A stretch of 64,000 bases of DNA from Sipunculus nudus (Eukaryota; Annelida; Sipuncula; Golfingiida; Sipunculidae), in the NCBI GenBank assembly GCA_026874595.1, contig CM049309.1:21736033-21800032 (forward strand), given 5' to 3'. Below are positions 13,338 to 24,729 of the stretch, one piece after another (positions within the stretch are counted from its first letter, which is position 1; every line of letters begins with the position of its first letter). Both the position numbers and the translations under genes were made by a program. The notes under the pieces were generated by a model. The model saw only the letters and a list, made by a program, of their open reading frames with translations, was not told where the DNA came from and did no database searches.

Positions 13338-15537
13338 TCCAGCACAATATTTCTGCAACCCAGGTATGGCGGAAAGCTGCCTCTAACCAGCAGAATAATT
13401 CTACAGCTCAGGAATGGGGGATAGCTGCCTATACCAGCAGAATATTTATTCAGCTCAGGTATGGGGGATAGCTGCCTCTACCAGCAAATTATTTCTATAG
13501 CTCAGGTGTGAAGGATAGCTGGCTCTACCAGCAGAATATTTCTACAGCTCAGGTAATGGGGATAGCTGCCTCTAATAGAAGAATATTTCTACAGCTCAGG
13601 TAATGGGGATAGCTGCCTCTACCAGAAGAATATTTCTACAGCTCAGGTAATGGGGATAGCTGCCTCTACCAGCAGAATATTTCTACAGCTCAGGTAAATG
13701 GGGATAGCTGCCTCTAACAACAGAATATTTCTACAGCTCAGGAATGGGGGATAGCTGCCTATACCAGCAGAATATTTCTTCAGCTCAGGTATGGGGGATA
13801 GCTGCCTCTACCAGCAAAATATTTCTACAGCTCAGGTATGGGGGATAGTTGCCTATACCAGCAAAATATTTCTTTAGCTCAGGTATGGGGGATAGTTGCC
13901 TCTACCAGCAGAATATTTTTACAGCTCAGGTATGGGGGATAGCTGCCTCTACCAGCAAAATATTTCTACAGCTCAGGTATGGGGCACAGCTGCCCATACC
14001 AGCAAAATATTTCTTTAGCTCAGGTATGGGGGATAGTTGCCTCTACCAGCAGAATATTTCTACAGCTCAGGTATGGGGGGATAGCTAGCTGCTTCTACCA
14101 GCAGAATATTTTACAGCTCAGGTAATGGGGATAGCTGCCTCTAACAGCAATATATTTCTACAGCCCAGGAATGGGGGATAGCTGCCTATACCAGCATAAT
14201 ATTTCTTCAGCTCAGGTAAGGGGGATAGCTGCCTCTACCATCAAAATATTTCTACAGCTCGGGTATGGGGCACAGCTGCCTATACCAGCAAAATATTTCT
14301 TTAGCTCAGGTATGGGGGATAGTTGCCTCTACCAGCAGAATATTTTTACAGCTCAGGTATGGGGGATAGCTGCCTCTACCAGCAAAATATTTTTACAGCT
14401 CAGGTATGGGGCACAGCTGCCTATACCAGCAAAATATTTCTTTAGCTCAGGTATGGGGGATAGTTGCCTCTACCAGCAGAATATTTCTACAGCTCAGGTA
14501 TGGGGGATAGCTAGCTGCTTCTACCAGCAGAATATTTTACAGCTCAGGTAATGGGGATAGCTGCCTCTAACAGCAGAATATTTCTACAGCTCAGGAATGG
14601 GGGATAGCTGCCTATACCAGCAGAATATTTCTTAAGCTCAGGTATGGGGGATAGCTGCCTCTACCAGCAGAATATTTCTACAGCTCAGGTAAATGGGGAT
14701 AGCTGCCTCTAATGACAGAATATTTCTACAGCTCAGGAATGGGGGATAGCTGCCTATACCAGCATAATATTTCTTCAGCTCAGGTATGGGGGATAGCTGC
14801 CTCTACCAGCAAAATATTTCTACAGCTCAGGTATGGGGCACAGCTGCCTATACCAGCAAAATATTTCTTTAGCTCAGGTATGGGGGATAGTTGCCTCTAC
14901 CAGCAGAATATTTCTACAGCTCAGGTATTGGGGGATAGCTAGCTGCTTCTACCAGCAGAATATTTTACAGCTCAGGAAATGGGGATAGCTGCCTCTAACA
15001 GCAGAATATTTCTACAGCTCAGGAATAGGGGATAGCTGCCTATACCAGCAGAATATTTCTTCAGTTCAGGTATGGGGGATAGCTGCCTCTACCTGCAAAA
15101 TATTTCTACAGCTCAGGTATGGGGCACAGCTGCCTATACCAGCAAAATATTTCTTTAGCTCAGGTATGGGGGATAGTTGCCTCTACCAGCAGAATATTTC
15201 TACAGCTCAGGTATGGGGGGATAGCTAGCTGCTTCTACCAGCAGAATATTTTACAGCGCAGGTATGGGGGACTGCTCCCTTTACAACGAAATATTTCTAC
15301 AGCTCAGGTATAGGGGTTAGCTGGCTCTAACAGCAGAATATTTCTACAGCTCAGGTAATGGGGATAGCTACCTCTACCAGCCGAATATTTCTACAGCTCA
15401 GGTATGGGGGTTAGCTGCCTTTACCAGCAGAATATTTCTTCAGCTCAGGTATGGGGGATAGCTACCTCTACCAGTAGAATATTTCTACAGCTCAGGTATG
15501 GGGGATAGCTGCTTCTACAACAATATATTTCTACAGT
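13338..15537. repeat. 47-bp minisatellite array, about 46 copies, with higher-order structure
   Basis: A tandem array of a unit of about 47 bp. Its fixed core is AATATTTCTACAGCTCAGG followed by TATGGGGGATAGCTGCCTC and TACCAGCAG. Units fall into recognisable subtypes: one with ATAGCTAGCTGCTTC, one with AATGGGGATAGC and CTAACAG, one with GGATAGCTGCCTATACC, one with the standard GCCTCTACC, one with GGGGCACAGCTGCC, and one with GGATAGTTGCC. In the right half these recur in a fixed order. The subtype with ATAGCTAGCTGCTTC starts at 14081, 14507, 14935 and 15221, intervals of 426, 428 and 286 bp, which is 9, 9 and 6 units. As 47 is not a multiple of 3, the open frames inside the array (up to 126 codons) cycle through three frames and are artefacts. 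Confidence 0.97.
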
Positions 15538-16278
15538 CAAAATTTATATATTAGTGTTATTTTCATCAATATTATTATCATGGTTAGTGGATTTTTAGCA
15601 GCTTAAACTTTTCATCCAGCTTAAATAATTTCTTTGGCCTTAAAATATTGCTTTTGAAGGCATTTTTTGGTAATGAAGTATAAATGTGTCTGATAAGAAA
15701 GTGTTGGAACTGAACAGAAAATAAATTCCTGTTTTTCCAAACAGAACTAATCCATCAATAAATCTATTTGCAGGAAAAAAAGAATAAACCAGTGATCAAA
15801 CATATTTGGACTTTTTATCATTAATGGGTGCACAAGTTCATTGTCCTTCTTAGGGCTATGTAAAAAAAACATTTAAATTGGTTTTCCCAGGGGAATGCTT
15901 TGAAAACAGAGAATTCATGGCTAACTTGAGCCAACACTGTCTCTCCCAAGCCAAATATTGTTCATCTAAATCATTCCCTGATTAATCAGTCTGTTAATTC
16001 AAACTGATAATTAATGCCACCAGCCATTCAAACTAAATGATTCTTCTCACAAAAACCAACAAAAACAATTGTTTATTTAGGGGATCAACTCTGAGGTCAC
16101 CTTTAATGTTCAATTTAGTTCAGGAGTCTGGAAACAACTAAACCATGTTTCAAAGCAACTGTAAAGTCTGATCAAAACAAAAGCACTGATGATTTATAGA
16201 AAGCAAGTTACTAATGTGAGCATTAAAGGCAATAACCCTTTTGTTTGCTCACATCTGTCATTCTACTGCTGTGGGCTT

Positions 16279-16384
16279 ATTTGCATTTAATATGATATAT
16301 GACCTCATTTGCATATGCTTCTGTCAAGACCACTTGCCAGCAAATGAGTGGGGTACATCGTGGGTCATTTGGGTTCATGCAAAT
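16279..16384. promoter_or_regulatory. Cluster of three consensus POU octamers (possible enhancer)
   Basis: Three exact ATTTGCAT/ATGCAAAT octamers lie at 16279-16286, 16307-16314 and 16377-16384. This is the consensus for POU-domain factors (Oct/Brn classes). The class III and IV members act in neurons, where CELF3-6 genes are mainly expressed, so an intronic neural enhancer is a reasonable hypothesis. Nothing else in the sequence proves activity. Confidence 0.25.
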
Positions 16385-18140
16385 ATGAGGTCCAGTAAAT
16401 CTGTCATTTCCTCATTCTTTTAGCATGAAGCAGATTGTATATTGCAGCATTGGAAATTACATTTTTGAAACAAGGCCATACCACACATGCTGGAAATATA
16501 TAAAATGAAAGATATGACAATGGGTGTAAGATATGCATTTGACTAGTAGCTGTATATCTTTGTTGTTTACACTGATGGGTCCTATTCGTGCTGATTGAGT
16601 ACTACCACTGCTGATTTACTCCCATGTGAAGTCATCAAAGTTTCCCTAAACATTCCTCCTGATACTGAGAGAAATAACTGTATCACCTGCAAGGTGTGCA
16701 ATGTCATACTACAATGATCCTCAAACCCCAGCAGACTGGATCTGTTAAATTACCCAAAGGCTGAGCAGCAGGCAGCCTTGGCTCTTGACATTTTCAGGCA
16801 TTCTATTTAGTACACGAGGAAGGGACTTATTGTCAAACATAGAAAGGCCTGTCAAACTGGTATATTTATCAGGTCTGGTGGTTAATAACATCAACAAGAG
16901 ATCCTTGTGGACCAGGAAAGCTGTAACATTTCTACTGCAAGAGATCCAATGTCCATGCACTGAACTGTATCCATCCATTTTATTCCTGTGCTAATACTGT
17001 AGCTTCACATATTAGTATTTTATAATTTATTATTATATGATATTTAGATTTATGTATTTTTACATAAAAAAATCAGTGAAATATTTATTTTTATTAATGT
17101 TTCATCCTGAATGGTGGAGATCCGGCTATGTAAAGGGGAAGCTATAAGTTGAAACTGCTTCCAAGATCCTGCATTATATATATACATATAAAGGAGAGAA
17201 AAGAAAGAAAATCAGATTTAGATTTGTGTTAATTATATTAATATTTCAGTTAAATATTAATTATTAGTAATGTTTTGTACTGAATGGAAGTACCTATGAT
17301 CTTTTATGTGGAACCTAAAACTGCTTCAGTTAGGCATCTTCAAAGTGTTACTTCATTCATTATGTGGAGATGAGAAAGCTATCAGTTGTGGAATAATTAG
17401 TTATTACCATTGTAATAAATGCAAGCTGCAAAAATCAGTCACATGAGGAGTTTGGGACAATGAATCCCACCCATCATAATTTCCACCCACAATCTGAAAG
17501 AAATCTGTCAGTCACTCCTCTAATCATGTTTAACAAGCCACATAATCGTTCTTCCTAGTGACAACACAGACCTTTGTTAAAACAGGCAGGCATTAGTAAT
17601 TACATATGGACATTATCAGAGCACAGTGATTCCCCATGCATGGTGATGACCACTTTACCAATTTGCTGTATTAGCATTATTTATCACATATCAATAACTG
17701 GCCTGACACTGACCCTGCAGAGCCATGGCCAGCATCAAACATTATCACTTCTCACTGAAACATTATACGTTTACTAATTAGCAGCTTCAAAGTGTCACCA
17801 CCATTTTATTGAACTGTGATGTCTACAAAAATCTGCTAATGCAACCGCCCCCAATTATCTCCAATAATCATCTCCCCTTCAATATTAACACAACCTCAAA
17901 GGGATTCATGAGGAATTTAAAGGATGGTACATATGATCAATTTGCTACATTTGATGACCTAAATGCAAGATTTTGTTTTTGTACTGCTATAAGGTAATTT
18001 TAAAACTGAAGTAGACAGGACTCTATGAAGCTGTCTATTAAAACTTTTTTGCTCATATATGCATCATTTCCATGTATCATAATCATTATATCATTTGTTC
18101 ATCTGATATAATTATGCATTTGACAAAACAGGTCCAAGCA

Positions 18141-18179
18141 TAAATTACAATAACAATTATGACAATAGGAGATCCCAGA
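18141..18179 (+). repeat. 39-bp repeat, copy 1
   Basis: Begins TAAATTACAATAACAATTAT and ends GATCCCAGA. It is identical over all 39 bp to 19394-19432, and the flanks differ on both sides. Confidence 0.9.
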
Positions 18180-19393
18180 AAAAATGGATTTTTTTTATAT
18201 AAAGGGTGACAGGTACTGAGAGGGTCTGCAATAGCAATAAGGTGCTCAACTTTTGAAATATACAGTATACTATTAATTAGGTAAAAGTCTGTGCCTACAT
18301 GGAGCCAAATCAAACGAAAAGAATATATTTTTATCTCCAGATACCATCCACTTCTGATCAAAATGAAGATATGTCATTTTCAACTTTTGCAAAAAAGCAA
18401 TTTAGAACTTATTATGTACTTCTCTAAACATATGTATAAATTTGACATTGCTGGGTCTATCCTTGTGTCTTTGGCATGGTCCTAAACATTCTGCTGGTGA
18501 CCTTCAATACAATCACTGCTACAGCACACTTTCTTCCAGACATTTATAATTAACTATCTTATATTACTACTTGATATTATTATACTGTTTGATACTTTGT
18601 GTTTTCTCAAAAGAGTTAAGTAATGAACAAATGAAGTCTCTAATAAAAATGAACTATTTAAGTATTAACTGTTAATTTAATTAATGGGATGATGATTTAC
18701 ATTAGACTGAGCCATGGAACTGATTTTATAAATTAATGTTTAAGTATTGATCCCCCTTTTCAGAGATATGGAACTATTTAAAGTGATCTATGCTTTTTAT
18801 TAAACCCTTAGTTGAATGCTTGGCTTATTTTGTGGCACAGTATTATCCCTTAAAAAGTGTTCATTGTGCAAATGTTTTCTCTGCATGGCAGGCCACTGTT
18901 GTTTATGAGCTATTAACTATCCTGAACTACAGAAATGGGTGGAAAATCCTGGTATAACAGTAACTGGAAAATCAGCAAGCTGATTGAGGTTATTCACATG
19001 CAATTTGCCCATAGAATTAATGGCAGGTGTCCTTGCCTGGGGCTAATGGTAATAGGTGCAGTGCTGGTGGGAAGCTGTACCAGGGGACAGTCCAGGAGGA
19101 TGTTCCCCATGTCTAATGGCAGTTTGAAGGCATATTAAGTCTGAGATTGACAGTAACAGGCTTTCTAGCCATCAACATAATGTTGTGGCCAGTCTGGAAG
19201 TCCTAATGACCAGTGTGGACTGGCCAGAAGATCAGAACTACTGCTGTCCTAGTGACAAGGCTGTCACGTGGGGGTCCCATCTGTACTGTCCACTGTACCA
19301 TGTATTATCAATGTCATCAACCACAACATAAAAATAGATAATTTAATATAAATGATAAAAAAAGTGCCTTCTAAGAACAGTTTTTCTATATTT

Positions 19394-19432
19394 TAAATTA
19401 CAATAACAATTATGACAATAGGAGATCCCAGA
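19394..19432 (+). repeat. 39-bp repeat, copy 2
   Basis: A direct, perfect copy of 18141-18179, 1,253 bp away, without shared flanks. It may be the end of a dispersed repeat family or a local micro-duplication. Confidence 0.9.
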
Positions 19433-22400
19433 CAAGATCCCATGCTAAGTCACTTTAAGTAACTGATGTAGATTTATTATCTGAATGGTCAATCAACTCA
19501 CGTGTTGAAGAGTTAAGAATGACCAGCAAAATGCCGTAGCTATATATAGCTAATATTAAAATTAAATTGAAATATTAATCAGTAATCCACTGCATTTTGT
19601 TGAAATCAGTTGTCATCATTCAACTGGGGTACTTTTTGGGCATCTCTCTTACAACTCTCTGATTTATAACCACTTGCACTTGCTTACATTTAACATAAAA
19701 ACTTTTTCAGGGAACAAAATGCTGTTATTAGGAGAGTTTATATAGGACACATGACTGTTTGTCATTATATGTTAGTTTACTAAGCCTGAGGTACCAACAT
19801 TAATTATTATTTTAATAAATTTTACCTTTCTTAGCTTCACCTCTACGAGTCTGCATATTCTGCTATTAGCTGTAGTAGTCACATGCCTGTATAGCTGACA
19901 CGCCACAAGATGTAGGATTCTAACCAATGCAGACCGTCTCTGCCAGGCCCGCCTGCTTATCACGCTGGGAGCAGTGACAAGTTGCCAATATCTCAGCAGG
20001 CCACGCGGTGACAGTACATCAAACCTTGCTTCACCATAACACAATTAATGCAGTCTCCTGGCTCGGGATGTCTTATTGATCAGGGAACATCCCATACACA
20101 GGGTGCCATGATCTGTGTCAGACACTGGGACTCCCACAATCTGGTCAAGCTTGTAATCTTACCATTAAGAACTGTAGCATCTTGCTTAAACCTCAGGCTG
20201 GCCAGTGCTTGATCATTACTAGTCTTGACCAAAATGTAGTGGAGATGTATCAGAACCATAGATGGTGGCTTAAAAATGCTTAGTGCCAGTGGAACAATTA
20301 ATACCATATAGCTTAATCAGTGAAAATCTTATGTATTAAATAAATGTAGTAAAAACTAATGTATTAATAAAACCCACCTGTGATTTCTGGGAGTTAAAAA
20401 AATGGCTTCTTTTAAAAACAGAAGTGGGAAAATTTTTCTCTAAAAAGACCAAATGAAAGCTGCAAGGTCTCAGGAGGGCCACTTTCAAAAAAAAAAAAAA
20501 ACTGACAAAATAAAAAGTTATTTTCACATTTAAATAACTCATACACTTGCATTAAAGACTTTAACATATCACTCTGTCTATCAATTGCTATCTTCCATTT
20601 CTGTTTGAAATGCTGGCACAAATCTTATTGTTATCTCATTTAGTGTTTATGAACTTCAATGCAAGAATATTTGAAACCTATTCCACACCCTTTTTAAGGG
20701 CTGCCAGAATATAAAAACTTATGTGCTGTTGAACAAGAAAATATATGCCAAGATATCATTTGTGAAACCCAGCTTGAGATAATAAGTGATGAGTTTGAAT
20801 TATTACTGGCCGACTGCAAAAGTTACCGGAGGAATTAAAATAGGTCAGCTGGGGTGGTAATTAGCATATGACTACTTTACGTTAATAGTAAATAACAAGG
20901 TTTGGACAGCTGTAAGTACCGCTGGTCTAAAGAGGTTCACATTATCAGCTTGGAGGGTTGTCTAGAAAGCTGGCAAATGCCCAACAGTGCATTTACGTAA
21001 ATTAACACAACAGTTCCTGTTTTTTTATCCCACAACCATGTCTGACATAAGGAGACTGGTAACAAGTTAACGATGGTCAAATTTAACATGGCAAGGAACC
21101 AAATGACAGTCGTACAAATACACCATAACAGGTTTACTAATATTAACAAACACTGGTTTATAAAATATCACCAATTATATCTGGGCAAAATTGGCAAATT
21201 CAACAGTTGGTCAAAGATTGCTTTTCTACCCACAGTGATATGGGGCTATTTGCATAATACCACAGGCTTCAATTGCTTAATAAATATTGCAGACAGTCCA
21301 ATAGTGAGAGTGCTGAGGCACATCAATATTTCAAACATGGATAGCGCACAATGCATGCAAGTCACACAGTTCCAAAAGGTACATCTATAACACCACAAGC
21401 ACATCAGGCACAACTTCAGTGGCTGCAACTGCTATTACACCTTGCAGATAATATAGGTATTGCCACAGGTGATATCAATACTTAGTATTTGTTATGACAT
21501 ACCTACCAAGTTTACACAATATTAAGTTAGAGCAATCTGTGTTTCTAAATTTCAAAAGAATTTACATAAAATGAAAACTTTTTGCAGCAGTGTCATACAT
21601 AATACATGACTCAAGTGTATTTAGTCAGTTGAATGCCATGGTGCATCCACAAAAAAAAACAGTGCCAACTTGAAAACTACATTGTTTTAGTAACTGTTTT
21701 TCTGTGCCATAATACAATCAGCACATGGTTCTGTTTTAATTAGTTGTGATCAGTGCATCATCACAGTTTGTTAGAGAGAAATATTTGCTTGGTACTAACC
21801 CACTATGGCAGAGGAACCCCTTTGAAAACTATCCCTGGAGTTGACAGCACCTGAGAACATAGAGGGCACGAGTAAGGGAGGTATAGTATACATGCAGGCC
21901 GACATGGTTATCAGAATCACCCTAACATATAACATAAACATGGTCTTACTCACATCAAAGGTTTCTCTTAAACTTTTCTAATACACTTACAAAAAAGTAT
22001 CTTAATCAGCTTTCAACATTTAATTAGTATACATGTACTTCAACAAATACAGCATATCTTTTTTATCTCCAACAAATAACCCCTCATGTGTAAACAACCA
22101 TGGATGCCCTGTTTTCATGCAACTTCAGTTCTAATTGCCTGGACACAGTGACTGATAGGACCAGCAGTCAAATATGAAACTATTCAGTAAAAACTTACAG
22201 ACAGGAATAATTTTTTAAACAACAAACAATACTAAAACCTAGTACAGTTCAATTATATTTCAATTATGCAAAACAATCAATCATATTAAGCTTATGTTGC
22301 CAGTATTAAGGCAGAGAAAACAAAATAGGTAATAAAACATGAAGCAGTCATATTGATTTCCAACAAGTAAACCCAAAGCCATAAGTGGGAGAAATTGGCA

Positions 22401-24729
22401 TCTATATTTAGAGTACTAATTTTAACCCCTCTGTCACATTATCATTGCACAATCTGTTTGGGCCACAAAAATGAATTCTGTGTGTTGAGGAATTCCATCT
22501 GAAATATTAAGTGAAGTAACTAGGTTAAAGACTTTTGCTGACTTTGTAGAGAATGAATGCTCCAGATAAAGGCACTATCTGCTGGAATAGCACACTGTCG
22601 GTCCATATTAAAGCCTCATACAGAATGAACCAAGTACCCTCACAAGAAATCTGTATATGACCTGTTAGAGCATTCACTGTGAATAAAACGCTGCCCTGGT
22701 ATCAGCATCAAACCTCTGTATACAAGAACACTAATGGTATTTAAAATTTCAATACTGTGTCAGGAATCTGAAAATTATCACAGATTTATTGATGTTCACT
22801 CTCAGTTTTATTTCTGATAATGACAAAGGAGATATTATTATAGTCTACTGCATTATAATACCCAGAAAACATCAGTATCAAATGCAATAACTGCTCCACA
22901 AATAAAATGAATATATACTAGTCTTGAGACAGAGTTTTTGCTTTAAATACTTCTAACTGATGGTACTTTAAAGAATGTCAGACACAGGTTTACAATCAGT
23001 TTTGACAACCAATAACTCAACAATTTAATCACAGCCTGAGAAGATTGTTCTGCAAAATGAATTCAAACATTTTTACACAGACTGCTATATATCTGCGACC
23101 CTTTAAATTATTTGTCAGAAGAAGTAAAAAATAAATCAATGGGGGAAAGGGTTTCCTTCGAGGGAAAGATGACTCCGTCTCATATAATTTTAAATGGTTG
23201 ATTTTCGCAAAATTCAACATTTTGTAAGTAACAGGGGATTTCTAAAGCTTTACTGAAAAAAATTATGATCTTAATTATAAGTAACCAAAACTCATATAAA
23301 ATACATTATCCTATTATTCCATTTCCTATATAGATTCTTAAGTTGCAAACTCTCCTGATACAACATTGTTTACCCTGCATATATTGCAAATCTGTAAAAG
23401 TAGCATCAGTTAATACTAAATCAACAGACATTACACATTTCTATTACCGTATCTATCTTTATGGGTAGTATAAGAGATTTTTTGCTTGTATTATATATAA
23501 GATATAATAAATGATACATTATAATTTAATATAGATAATGTTAGTTTTGTCTTAATAAATTCCTACCAACCAAAGTTATGTTTTTGGGAGACTGAATTTA
23601 CACATCAATATTAAATATAAATAATGATGAGTCAATTTAAAAGAGGGTTATTTTTAAAACAAAGCTACATTGCAGTATATTTTCTAAAACCCAGGGAAGA
23701 TGACCTACAACCTGATAAAGGCTTTGAACATTAGTGTAAATAAATTTCCTTGCTATGAGTGACATCCCCTGCCCAAAACAATAAACCTCCAGTCCCAGCA
23801 AGCATTGTCAATATGGTCACCATGTCCCCAGGCCAAATCGGATATCCAAGCAAACTCAGCTACCAGACAATCTATTCTGTAATCAATATGTGCAAGCCAA
23901 CCTCAAGCTTTGCATAAACTGTGGCAAACAAGATGTTTTAATATGCCACCTGCATATTTACATTAATCACTCCTATGGCCTTAATTTAAATACATGTTCA
24001 CTGATTTATGAACAAAAACCCTGAATTGTTTATACACAGAGCCAAATGCCAATCAACATTTTTTCATTGTGTGGTGGAGAAAATATATGACTTGATTAAT
24101 TTGCAGTTAAAACCCTATTTCACCGGGGGACAAAGTGAACAGGCAAATGACTGAATATGACTTTTTACTTGGAGAGCTGGATCATGCACTCGGGTTACCC
24201 TTTGTAGATTCCAACAACAATTCAGAACAGAACACGTAAAACTTACTAAATAAGATAAAACCTGGATCACACAGCCCAGCTCTGTGATGGTGCCCAACAA
24301 ACAGTATTTGACATAAAATATTAAATTATCTTCTCCTTGCATGTGACAGAATACAGAGGCCACTTATAGCTTAAACAGGAGATACAGAGGACAATGCTAA
24401 ATTTGCATGTTCTCTCCCAATGTGGCTTTATTGCATCAGGACAGAGTATTAATAAATTAGGTGTGCCAGACTCCCACTCTTAGATGCACAATGACACAAT
24501 AGTGAGGGCCGCAGGCACACTTCTGTGGCACACCATGGCAATAGGTGATTGAGAGACTACCAAATCAGCCAATGCCCTGTCTACACTGACAAAGAGCTCG
24601 CATTTCCAAAATGTACTATTCAGTTCAAATCACCTGCTAAACTGGTCTGTTCAGCCAACACACAGGTATAACAAGTGAGAGTTATGTGCTGAATGAAAAA
24701 CAGTCCTGGTGGGATGGAGCAGTCTGGCC

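Larger units (their letters stand above)
15538..24729. other. Intronic non-coding stretch with a POU-octamer cluster, a duplicated 39-mer and a CpG-rich patch
   Basis: Nine kilobases of mostly unique A+T-rich intron. Items within it are three octamer motifs at 16279-16384, a perfect 39-bp direct repeat at 18141-18179 and 19394-19432, and a CpG-bearing patch at about 19830-20070 with a 90-codon minus-strand open frame (20044 to 19772). An A14-like tract lies near 20488-20502. A possible old tandem duplication of about 170 bp is suggested around 17030-17330. No gene is supported. Confidence 0.55.

Noticed and set aside
13849-15313. Open frames of 64-126 codons with SCLYQQNI / STSKIFLQLRYG motifs
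   Set aside because: They lie wholly inside the 47-bp array. Because 47 is not a multiple of three, the motifs are the same unit read in successive frames.
17030-17330. Old tandem duplication of about 170 bp sharing AATGTTT, CTGAATGG and AAACTGCTTC
   Set aside because: The similarity is patchy and within what A+T-rich sequence can give by chance; a local alignment would be needed.
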